Assembly: GCA_022760475.1 (NCBI GenBank)
Contig: JALEFZ010000070.1
Location: 27,803-91,802 of the forward strand
Source: Bacteroidia bacterium
Lineage (GTDB): Bacteria > Bacteroidota > Bacteroidia > J057
DNA length: 64,000 nucleotides
Direction of reading: 5' to 3'
Shown here: positions 27,085 to 34,250 of the stretch, piece after piece
Numbering within the stretch: the first letter of the stretch is position 1
How the letters are laid out: each line of letters opens with the position of its first letter
Notes under the pieces: model-generated
The model's input: the letters and a program-made list of their open reading frames with translations, nothing else
What the model was told of the DNA's origin: nothing
Databases searched by the model: none
Translations under genes and position numbers: made by a program

Positions 27085-28443
27085 TTAACTGTCCCTTTTG
27101 ATTCCAAATTTTTCCATCTTGTTGTAAAGGTGGCTTCTTTGGATATCCAGGACTTCTGCGGTTTTTGAAATGTTCCAGCTGTTGTTTTCCAGTTTTTTCA
27201 AAATAAACTGCTTTTCTACATGGTCTTTAAACTCCTGGAACTTGTCATAATCATCAAATATTGAGGTAGCCTGAGCCTTTCTTCTTCTTGGAATGGCGTA
27301 ATCATGGACATCGGTAGGTGAAATCTGGCCATTGCTTAGAATTGCCAATCTCTCCACGACATTCCTCAACTCCCTTACATTACCTGTCCAATCCAGCTTC
27401 TGAAGTTCATCCATAGCATCAGGCGCGATGTCAAGGTCATTCATACCATATTCACCTGCGATTTCAGACAGGAATGATTGTGCAATCAAGGGGATATCTT
27501 CCCTACGGTCTCTCAGTGGAGGAACATGTATTAGGATTACGCTCAAGCGGTGATAAAGGTCTTCCCTGAAGTTTCCTTGTTCAATTTCCAGGAGAAGGTC
27601 TTTATTGGTCGCAGCAATGATGCGCACATCTACATTAATCTGCTTATCTGATCCGATTCTGCTAATTCGGTTTTCTTGAAGGGCACGAAGAACCTTTGCC
27701 TGTGCTGACAGGCTCATATCTCCAATCTCGTCAAGGAATAAACTTCCTCCATTTGCCTGCTCGAATTTCCCTATTCGCTGTTTATAAGCTCCAGTGAAAG
27801 AACCCTTTTCATGGCCGAAAAGCTCACTTTCTATTAATTCTGAAGGAATAGCCGCACAGTTTACTTCAATCAGTGGGCCGTTTGCCCTACTACTTTTTTC
27901 ATGAATCCATCTGGCAACCAACTCTTTACCCGTTCCATTAGATCCGGTGATTAAAACCCTGGCATCAGTTGGAGCGACCCTGCTAATCGTTTCCTGCACT
28001 TTCTCCATGACCGAAGACCTGCCAATGATGGGCCTTACCTTGGTGATTTTTCTCTTGAGTTTTTTAGTTTCAACCACCAGATCCTTTTTTTCAATCGCAT
28101 TTCTTACGGTCAATAAAAGTCTGTTCAGGTCAGGTGGTTTCTGGAGGAAGTCGTAGGCTCCTTTTTTGGTTGCCTCTACCGCAGTTTCTATATCACCATG
28201 ACCGGAAATCATGACTACCGGAGTCTCTGGTTTTTGTTCAACTGCCTTGGCCAAAACCTCCATCCCGTTGAGTTTGGGCATTTTGATGTCACAGATCACT
28301 GCATCATAACTCTGGTTGAGCAACATGTCAAGACCTTCTTTTCCATCCGCAGCAAGATCTGTATCGTAATCCTCGTATTCCAGAATTTCCTGGAGTGTAG
28401 AGCGGATTACTTCCTCATCATCAATGATTAATATTTTAGCCAT
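27085..28443 (-). CDS. Sigma-54-dependent response regulator (NtrC family)
   Basis: This 452-aa protein has three domains. The receiver (1-120) has phospho-acceptor Asp52 in VICDIKMPKLNG. The AAA+ domain (about 140-370) has GSNGTGKELVARW as Walker A and the sigma-54 contact loop GSFTGAYKQ, a common variant of GAFTGA, plus LFLDEIGDMS as Walker B. A Fis-type HTH (about 410-450) reads NISKTAEVLDIQRSHLYNKM. It should activate RpoN promoters after phosphorylation. No partner kinase is adjacent, so it is an orphan here. Its own promoter looks like the primary-sigma type. Confidence 0.94.
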   Translation of the reverse strand: MAKILIIDDEEVIRSTLQEILEYEDYDTDLAADGKEGLDMLLNQSYDAVICDIKMPKLNGMEVLAKAVEQKPETPVVMISGHGDIETAVEATKKGAYDFLQKPPDLNRLLLTVRNAIEKKDLVVETKKLKRKITKVRPIIGRSSVMEKVQETISRVAPTDARVLITGSNGTGKELVARWIHEKSSRANGPLIEVNCAAIPSELIESELFGHEKGSFTGAYKQRIGKFEQANGGSLFLDEIGDMSLSAQAKVLRALQENRISRIGSDKQINVDVRIIAATNKDLLLEIEQGNFREDLYHRLSVILIHVPPLRDRREDIPLIAQSFLSEIAGEYGMNDLDIAPDAMDELQKLDWTGNVRELRNVVERLAILSNGQISPTDVHDYAIPRRRKAQATSIFDDYDKFQEFKDHVEKQFILKKLENNSWNISKTAEVLDIQRSHLYNKMEKFGIKRDS

Positions 28444-28465
28444 TAATATTGTATTGTTTATGCTA

Positions 28466-28496
28466 CAAATCTAATTGCTAGATTAACCTAAAACAA
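28466..28496 (-). promoter_or_regulatory. Bacteroidota-type promoter for the NtrC-family gene
   Basis: On the minus strand: TTG (28494-28496), 20-bp spacer, then TAGATTTG (28466-28473), an exact TAnnTTTG. The ATG is about 22 bp downstream of the box. Confidence 0.6.
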
Positions 28497-28579
28497 GGAC
28501 AGTTATGAATAAAATTAGACAATTCGCGCAAAAGTGTATATAAATATATTCAATTTGGGCTGAAATATTCGGCTGGATG

Positions 28580-28613
28580 AAAAAAAAGGCTGACAATGCT
28601 GCATTGTCAAGCC
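28580..28613 (-). terminator. Strong minus-strand terminator with no annotated gene in front
   Basis: Read on the minus strand: GGC-T-TGACAATG, loop CAG, CATTGTCA-GCC, then eight T. The stem is 11 bp with one bulged T (28588-28613). It lies upstream of the NtrC-family gene and about 260 bp downstream of another minus-strand terminator, so it should end a separate transcript. Confidence 0.75.
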
Positions 28614-28869
28614 CTTCCGTCCTTAAGCTAGGGGTTAAGGAGTAATCTTTAGATATTCATGGTTTACAAGTTTAAATCCTTGAGGGCTTGTTAGGACTTA
28701 ACCTAAGATCACCTCCTCAATTCGAGATTTTCCTTGCCTGTATTGGCCAAGATAAAGTCGCCTTGGGTACTTTTTGATTTCACCTTAAGGTGGCTTATCA
28801 GTAGGCCAATGAAAATAAACTAATCAATTATTGAGTAAAGTTCCAGCCATGGGATTAAATTCTCAAATA
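28614..28869 (-). ncRNA. Candidate structured small RNA between two terminators
   Basis: This 256-bp stretch has no convincing protein gene but is framed on the minus strand by the DPP IV terminator and the terminator at 28580. On that strand ATTGGCC (28804-28810) can pair with GGCCAAT (28742-28748); inside, GATAAG pairs with CTTTATC and CCTT with AAGG, giving a long interrupted hairpin. A second hairpin TCCTTAA/TTAAGGA lies near the 3' end. The only open frame is a weak 24-codon GTG frame (VKSKSTQGDFILANTGKENL). It could be an sRNA, a small-peptide mRNA or a decayed gene. I matched no known RNA family; it lacks RNase P, tmRNA and SRP hallmarks. Confidence 0.35.
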
Positions 28870-28903
28870 AAAAAAGGAAGCAGATTGTTCCACTTCCTTT
28901 TTT
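28870..28903 (-). terminator. Rho-independent terminator after the DPP IV gene
   Basis: AAAAAAGGAAG and CTTCCTTTTTT form an 11-bp stem with a 12-nt loop; on the minus strand the T-run continues into TATTTG. It lies 18 bp beyond the stop of the peptidase gene. Confidence 0.8.
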
Positions 28904-28920
28904 CGCTAAATAGGATTCAG

Positions 28921-31140
28921 TTAAAGATTATCAAGGATAAAGTTGGTCATTTTGGTATAGAGGTGGTACCTGGTATTTCCTCCAAAGATGCCGTGGGTCC
29001 TGTTTGGATAGAAAAACAGTTCAAATTGCTTGTTATAGGAAATCAGTGCATTGGTAAACTCTATGGTATTCTGAAAATGTACATTGTCGTCCCCTGTGCC
29101 ATGCACAACCAAGAAGTTGCCCTTCAACTGATCGGCAAAGTTTATCGGAGAGTTTTCGTCATAGCCTCTCTGATTGTCCTGGGGGCGTTTCAGGAACCTC
29201 TCGGTATATATCGTATCGTAAAAGCGCCAGTTTGTAACCGGAGCTATAGCAATTCCTGCCTTGAAAAGTCCTTGACCTTTGGTCATGCAAAGAGAGGTCA
29301 TGTACCCTCCATACGACCAACCCCAAATACCAATTCTATCAGAATCCACATAAGGTAGGTCGCTGAGGTACCTTGCAGCATTGATTTGGTCCAGGGTTTC
29401 CAGTCGACCTAAATTTGCGTATGTGCAATCTCTAAATTTTTTCCCACGTCCTCCTGTACCCCTATTGTCCACACAGGCGACTATGTAGCCTTTTTGAGCT
29501 AGCATTTGAAACCACATGTAATTGAAATCATCTCCATGTGCCCATTTGTTAAGAACCTCTTGAGAACCAGGTCCACCATATACAAACATTAGTACAGGAT
29601 ACTTTTTACTTTCATCAAAATCTGCAGGCTTGATCATGAATCCATTCAAGTTGACATCTTCTTGTTTTTCACCCCGGTAGGAAGGTGTGTAGGTGAAATT
29701 AAAGAATTCGGGATCTCTCAATCCATGTCGAGCCACCTTTTCTCTGACTTGCTCATTTTCTCGCAATTTCTTAACCTCCTTACCCTTGGCATCCATCAGA
29801 ATGGAAACTGGTGGATTCTTCGTATTGCTGTAGGTATCCAGGAAATAGGTAAAGTTCGAGCTTTTTGTAATGCTATGGGTACCTTCAACTTCGGTCAGGC
29901 GTTTTTTTGCTTTCCCCTTGAAATTGATCTTGTATAGGTGTCTTTCCAGGGGAGATACTTCAGTTGATGTATAGTAGATGGTTTTATTGTCCTCATCTAC
30001 TCCTATGAGCTTATCTACCTCCCATTCTCCGGAGGTAAGCATGGCTCTGCGCTTGCCTTCCATATCGTGGTGGAAAATGTGCATGTAACCACTGTCCTCA
30101 CTCATCCACAAGAAGCCTTTACCATCTTCTAAAAAGTGCCATTTGTCATCGCTGACTTCAGTGATATAGGTATTGCTATTTTCAGTAAGGATGGTTTTAG
30201 CTGCTCCATTTTCAGGATTGACCATCACCAGGTCGAGCTTATTTTGTAATCTGTTCAGCACCATCACTGCCAAATTGCTGCCATCGCGGTTCCATTTGAT
30301 GCGGGGGACATACTGGTCGGATTCAGGACCCAGGTCTGCTTCTGTAGTCTTCCCACTTGCCACGTCAAAAATGTGAATGCTTACTTTCGAATTGGCTTCG
30401 CCTGCCTTGGGATATTTGAAAGTGTATTGTTCAGGATAGAGTTGGCCATATAGAGGCATGGTCCACATTTTTACCTCAGATTCGTCAAAACGATAGAAGC
30501 CAATCTTTTTGCCATCCGGAGACCATTTTAAAGCATCTACAAATGCAAACTCTTCTTCATAAACCCAATCCGTCAATCCGTTGATGACCTCATTGTATTT
30601 TCCGTCATTGGTAACCATGACTTCCTTGCCAGTATTTAGGTCTGTATAGTAAATGTTGTTGTCATAAACATATGCGATGTTTTGATTGTCAGGAGAAAGA
30701 CTCGGATTGATGATTTTCTTCCCACTGTGAATCTTTATGACTTTGTTGGTCTCAAGGTTTACCACGAAACAGCTTTGACGTTTGGAACGTCTGTAGATGC
30801 TCTCTTGATTGGCCTTTAGCAGAACCAACTTCTCATCCGCACTGAATTCATATCCCTGAATTGATCTGGCAGGTAATCCGAGGTCAATATTTCTGAAGTT
30901 CAGTATCTGACCAAGCTTTTTCTCGTCTTCCACACTGAACTTGGCTATGCCCTTGCCAGATTCCAGTTCGGTATAAAAGTTATCATCATTCATCCATCGG
31001 AAGCCGTCAGGCAGGATGGAGTAATAATCGTAGGTCACCCAAATGTTGCTGACCTTAATGGGTTGAGTGTCATTTACCTGTGCCTCAACAAGCCAGAATG
31101 GCAAGCTCAGACAAAGTAGGAGGAAGGACTTTTTTATCAT
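28921..31140 (-). CDS. S9 family peptidase, dipeptidyl peptidase IV type
   Basis: This 739-aa exported serine peptidase has a signal peptide (MIKKSFLLLCLSLPFWLVEAQ). The N-terminal eight-bladed propeller (about 60-480) contains the double-Glu loop VYEEEFAF that binds the substrate amino terminus, a mark of DPP IV. The alpha/beta-hydrolase domain has Ser609 in GWSYGGYMTS, an Asp in HGTGDDNVHF and a His in NRTHGIFGG. It removes X-Pro/X-Ala dipeptides from peptides in the periplasm. I chose the ATG at 31140 over a TTG at 31164. It is monocistronic with its own terminator. Confidence 0.93.
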   Translation of the reverse strand: MIKKSFLLLCLSLPFWLVEAQVNDTQPIKVSNIWVTYDYYSILPDGFRWMNDDNFYTELESGKGIAKFSVEDEKKLGQILNFRNIDLGLPARSIQGYEFSADEKLVLLKANQESIYRRSKRQSCFVVNLETNKVIKIHSGKKIINPSLSPDNQNIAYVYDNNIYYTDLNTGKEVMVTNDGKYNEVINGLTDWVYEEEFAFVDALKWSPDGKKIGFYRFDESEVKMWTMPLYGQLYPEQYTFKYPKAGEANSKVSIHIFDVASGKTTEADLGPESDQYVPRIKWNRDGSNLAVMVLNRLQNKLDLVMVNPENGAAKTILTENSNTYITEVSDDKWHFLEDGKGFLWMSEDSGYMHIFHHDMEGKRRAMLTSGEWEVDKLIGVDEDNKTIYYTSTEVSPLERHLYKINFKGKAKKRLTEVEGTHSITKSSNFTYFLDTYSNTKNPPVSILMDAKGKEVKKLRENEQVREKVARHGLRDPEFFNFTYTPSYRGEKQEDVNLNGFMIKPADFDESKKYPVLMFVYGGPGSQEVLNKWAHGDDFNYMWFQMLAQKGYIVACVDNRGTGGRGKKFRDCTYANLGRLETLDQINAARYLSDLPYVDSDRIGIWGWSYGGYMTSLCMTKGQGLFKAGIAIAPVTNWRFYDTIYTERFLKRPQDNQRGYDENSPINFADQLKGNFLVVHGTGDDNVHFQNTIEFTNALISYNKQFELFFYPNRTHGIFGGNTRYHLYTKMTNFILDNL

Positions 31141-31289
31141 TGAATTGAGTTTTTGGAGAAACAAGAAATAATGGGGGCTTTAATTTACCTAAAAGCTCTA
31201 AATCCTCGAAAATTAAGACACAAAAATCTTGTTGTTATCTACTAATGATGCCATATTTTTGGCAAAGAATTCTATTTCACTCCAATCTT

Positions 31290-31991
31290 ATGTCATTCTT
31301 TGCCAAAAACCTCCGGTTTCTACGTCTCCAAAGGGGAATGGAAGTTCCAGATTTTGCAGAACTGTTGGAAATCTATGATGAGAGCCTTCGACGCTTTGAA
31401 AGGGACAAGGCAGAACCTGACCTGGATCAATTGATTCGAATAGCGGATAAACTGGATTTACCCATAGATCATTTGCTTTGTAAAGACCTTGATTGGCTTG
31501 AAAAGAAAATTTCTGCAAAGAAGCCCAGGCTATTACTATTGGACGTGGATGGGACGCTCACCGATGGAGGGCTATATTACTCTGAAAAGGGAGATGAGAT
31601 GAAACGCTTTTCTGTGAAGGATGGGATGGCCCTTAATAGATCAATGAAATTTCACAACCTGGAAGTAGGCTTGATATCAGGTTCAGGAAATCTGGGTTTG
31701 ATTGGCAAGAGGGCCATGGATCTTGGGATCAAAAGAGTCAAGGCAGGCAAAGGTTCCAAGGTGGCAGTTGCAGAGGCTTGGATGAAGGATATTGGCTGCA
31801 ATTTTGATCAGGTAGCCTTTATCGGGGATGATTTGAATGATATTGCCTTGATCAAAAAGGTGGGAATCTCTGCTTGTCCTGCGGACGCAGTCTCAGCAGT
31901 AAAGCGGGCTGTTGATATGGTCCTCAGTAAAAAAGGAGGAGAGGGCTGCGTAAGGGAGTTCTTGGAAGAAAGATTGGGTTTGGAACTGTAA
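31290..31991 (+). CDS. XRE-type HTH fused to KdsC-like HAD phosphatase
   Basis: This 233-aa protein has two domains. Residues 1-68 form an XRE/Cro-type HTH (AKNLRFLRLQRGMEVPDFAE ... LRRFERDKAEPDL ... LIRIADKLDLPIDHLL). Residues 78-233 form a class C0 HAD phosphatase like KdsC: LLLLDVDGTLTDGG (Asp85, Asp87), SGSGNLGLIGKRA, and IGDDLNDIALIKKVGISACP. KdsC dephosphorylates Kdo-8-phosphate in LPS core synthesis; related enzymes act on sialic-acid-like 9-phosphates. The fusion could make sugar-phosphate turnover sense or regulate transcription, or the HTH may be a leftover. The usual HTH consensus TQxxFA is degraded (VPDFAE). I chose the ATG at 31290 over 31245 because the HTH starts there. Confidence 0.85.
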   Translation: MSFFAKNLRFLRLQRGMEVPDFAELLEIYDESLRRFERDKAEPDLDQLIRIADKLDLPIDHLLCKDLDWLEKKISAKKPRLLLLDVDGTLTDGGLYYSEKGDEMKRFSVKDGMALNRSMKFHNLEVGLISGSGNLGLIGKRAMDLGIKRVKAGKGSKVAVAEAWMKDIGCNFDQVAFIGDDLNDIALIKKVGISACPADAVSAVKRAVDMVLSKKGGEGCVREFLEERLGLEL

Positions 31992-32370
31992 TGAAGCGGT
32001 GGTCTGAATACATACTTCCATCACCTGACACAATGAATTCAAAGAATTCAAGAGGCACCTGGCATAAATCAAGTCACAGCCAAATTCCTCCTCGAATACT
32101 CATCTAGTTAGAATTGGCAAGTTTTCCAGAGAATTGATGTCTTTGTTCCCTTCGATGTTTGCTGCAGTACTGAGGAAACTCTTTTGAACGTTAGGGAGAG
32201 ATCTATGCCGTAGGGGCAATTAGGGTCATCAGGGTATTTCAACTTTTAATGGCTTAGCGAAACTTGCCTAATTGAAAATTAAGTAGGTTTAATATGTATT
32301 GTGTCAAACTTAAGCTGTAATAGATATAACTAATTCTTCCCGTGGACGTTTGAAACAAAAAAGCTAATTG
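31992..32370. other. Intergenic region, 379 bp, no recognised gene
   Basis: The stretch lies between two plus-strand genes. It holds the inverted repeats TGAATTC/GAATTCA (32034-32050) and CAATTAGG/CCTAATTG (32217-32224 and 32277-32284). A 39-codon TTG frame on the minus strand has no recognisable product. No promoter box of the TAnnTTTG type was found. It may be a decayed gene or carry an unrecognised RNA. Confidence 0.4.
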
Positions 32371-32763
32371 ATGCGGGTAATCATATTTGATGGAATTTGC
32401 TCATTTTGTAATGCTTCTGTAGACCTACTGATGCGCTGGGATAAGAACAAGAGGTTTAGGTTTACTGCGAATCAGAATGAATCTGGTAAGACATTGCTAG
32501 AGGAGGCCGGTTTTGATAGTACCCAGGTTGAAACCATCTACTATTATGAAGATGGACAGATGTATACCAAGTCTACAGCAATTCTAAAGATTGCAAGGCA
32601 ACTTCCTTTTCCTTTTCCCCTTGCTTATGTGTTCATGGTAGTCCCCAAATTTATAAGAGATGGGATTTACAGCTTTATAGCAAAAAATCGATATAGATGG
32701 TTTGGGAAGAGAGATACATGCAGGGTTCCTACTCCTGAAGAAAGAGCAAGGTTTTTAGCTTAG
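32371..32763 (+). CDS. DCC-family thiol-disulfide oxidoreductase (DUF393)
   Basis: This 130-aa protein has the family signature at the N-terminus, IIFDGICSFCNASVDLLMRWD, with the CxxC pair Cys-Ser-Phe-Cys, and a thioredoxin-like fold. The later motif STAILKIARQLPFPF and the basic tail KNRYRWFGKRDTCRVPTPEER are also typical. It is cytosolic; the family is predicted to handle thiol redox exchange, but specific substrates are not known. I chose the ATG at 32371 over the TTG at 32368. The stop overlaps the convergent methyltransferase by 4 bp. Confidence 0.9.
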   Translation: MRVIIFDGICSFCNASVDLLMRWDKNKRFRFTANQNESGKTLLEEAGFDSTQVETIYYYEDGQMYTKSTAILKIARQLPFPFPLAYVFMVVPKFIRDGIYSFIAKNRYRWFGKRDTCRVPTPEERARFLA

Positions 32764-33296
32764 TTCGTTAACTGCCCTTCTACAATCACCTTGTACAATA
32801 CTATTCCTGCTGCCACAGAAATATTCAGGCTGTGCTTAGTCCCAAATTGGGGAATCTCAAGGGCTTGGTCGCAGGCATTTATCACTCCTTCGCTGACGCC
32901 GTGGACTTCATGGCCTAGTACCAAGGCATATTTATCTGTTGGATTAGGCTTGTAGTCAGCGAGATCCAGACTTTCGTCAGTCTGCTCTATGGCCAATATT
33001 TTGTATCCTTCTTTTTGAAGCTGGAGGCATAGTTGACTGGCATCGGGATGCTTTTCCCAATCTACACTTTCCTCAGCCCCTATGGCTGTTTTCCGTATTT
33101 CTCTATGGGGTGGGGTAGGGGTTATGCCACACATCCATACCTTTTCTACCCCAAAGGCATCAGAACTTCTCAAAACAGCTCCTACATTGTGCATGGATCT
33201 CACATTGTCCAAGATCACAACAACAGGTGCTTTGCTTTGCTGTTTGAACTCTTCAAGACTTACTCTACCAAGCTCTTCCAGTTTTAGCTTCCGCAT
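32760..33296 (-). CDS. SpoU-family RNA 2'-O-methyltransferase (TrmH-like)
   Basis: This 178-aa protein belongs to the SPOUT knot methyltransferases. Motif 1 is VVVILDNVRSMHNVGAVLRSS (21 residues, shown here as VVVILDNVRSMHN then VGAVLRSS) with the conserved Asn-Arg pair; motif 2 is YALVLGHEVHGVSE; motif 3 is IPQFGTKHSLNISVAAGI. It uses SAM to methylate a ribose 2'-OH in tRNA or rRNA. The minimal length without an N-terminal extension fits TrmH/TrmL-like enzymes; the exact target cannot be told. Confidence 0.9.
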   Translation of the reverse strand: MRKLKLEELGRVSLEEFKQQSKAPVVVILDNVRSMHNVGAVLRSSDAFGVEKVWMCGITPTPPHREIRKTAIGAEESVDWEKHPDASQLCLQLQKEGYKILAIEQTDESLDLADYKPNPTDKYALVLGHEVHGVSEGVINACDQALEIPQFGTKHSLNISVAAGIVLYKVIVEGQLTN

Positions 33297-33339
33297 AAAA
33301 TTTATGTGATTGAAAACCCAACAAGCCGGTGAAGAAACA

Positions 33340-34044
33340 TCAATTCATGTTTTGTGGGCTAGGAAACTCCTGACTCACAAACATCACTGCCTTCCAAAGT
33401 TGTTGAATATCAGAAATGGCAAGATCGAAAGGAGCATAACTTGGGTTGTCTGATACAAGGTGAAGCAGTGGACTCTGTCCAATCTGTGCCTTTAGGTATA
33501 CCCTTTTATACACCAATCCTTCTTCACTCGAGGCCACAATATAGGTATGCCCATCCTTTATGTCGGTAATTTTTTCTACTTTTTGAGCAATGATGATGGT
33601 GCCTGAAGGGAGGGGAAGCATGGAATCTCCATCAATTTCAAACGCCAGATGATCTCCTTGGCGAAGCATTGGGAAATGGATTTGGGGAAGCTGGTCCAGG
33701 TACTCAGGGTCTGCAAATCCTTGCATATATCCCGCAGCAGCCTTTTGTGGTATCATCGGAATCGTCTTTTCCGGGCTTTGTTTTATGCTTTCTGATGTTT
33801 GTCTCAGGTCTTCTTTCGTTAGGAAACTTAGGTCTTTTTGTATCAATTGGTCTAGCGAAAGTGAACAGAGTTTTTGGATTTCAATCAATACATTAATTGG
33901 AGGGGTTGCCCTGCCTTCTTCATATGATCCTATCTGAGCCCTGCTTGCACCAATTTCATCTGCGAAGGTAGCTTGTGTGTGTCCCAATAATTTTCGCAAA
34001 TGTTTTACATTCTGAGATATGATTGAAGGACTTTTATCTTTCAT
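33340..34044 (-). CDS. XRE/S24 (LexA-like) transcriptional regulator
   Basis: This 234-aa protein has an N-terminal HTH (about 8-70, LRKLLGHTQATFADEIGASR) and a C-terminal S24 domain. The cleavage-site-like AAAGY (102-106), Ser141 in DGDSMLPLPSG and Lys180 in LVYKRVYLK form the full autoproteolysis set seen in LexA/CI-type repressors. It could be a stress- or phage-type repressor; no prophage genes lie around it. Its HTH is clearly similar to that of the HTH-KdsC fusion 1.3 kb away. An 8-bp inverted repeat lies 38-63 bp upstream of its start. Confidence 0.88.
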   Translation of the reverse strand: MKDKSPSIISQNVKHLRKLLGHTQATFADEIGASRAQIGSYEEGRATPPINVLIEIQKLCSLSLDQLIQKDLSFLTKEDLRQTSESIKQSPEKTIPMIPQKAAAGYMQGFADPEYLDQLPQIHFPMLRQGDHLAFEIDGDSMLPLPSGTIIIAQKVEKITDIKDGHTYIVASSEEGLVYKRVYLKAQIGQSPLLHLVSDNPSYAPFDLAISDIQQLWKAVMFVSQEFPSPQNMN

Positions 34045-34081
34045 AATTAGTTATGTTTGTTAATTGTTATAGCAATATCGA

Positions 34082-34107
34082 GAATTATTAGCTTAAATAT
34101 TAATAAT
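34082..34107. promoter_or_regulatory. Inverted repeat upstream of the S24 regulator
   Basis: AATTATTA (34082-34089) and TAATAATT (34100-34107) are perfect 8-bp complements with centres 18 bp apart, in the divergent region between the S24 regulator and the CarboxypepD_reg gene. The place and symmetry fit an operator, but AT-rich repeats arise easily by chance. Confidence 0.3.
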
Positions 34108-34250
34108 TTTAGTTTTTGTGGATAAAATACGCGACTTATCCACATATTTTTGGCTTTTTGTTTGGATTAGGCTAATTATTTGTGAGAGAGATCCTTAGCT
34201 GCAACCTTTTTCCATTTTATTTGTAGGCTAAATTAAATTGCCAACAAGCC

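Noticed and set aside
28709..28820. Possible small protein on the minus strand (ISHLKVKSKSTQGDFILA ...)
   Set aside because: There is no ATG, a stop lies close upstream, and no family is recognisable; I kept the region as a candidate RNA instead.
28831..29358. Plus-strand open frame of 175 codons
   Set aside because: It runs antisense to the C-terminal catalytic part of the dipeptidyl peptidase IV gene, whose motifs are all intact; the antisense product has no recognisable features.
32100..32215. 39-codon minus-strand frame in the gap before the DCC gene
   Set aside because: It has only a TTG start, no recognisable product and no sign of coding bias.
33340..34044. Prophage marker (S24/CI-like repressor)
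   Set aside because: No integrase, structural or lysis genes lie nearby, so a phage origin is not supported.
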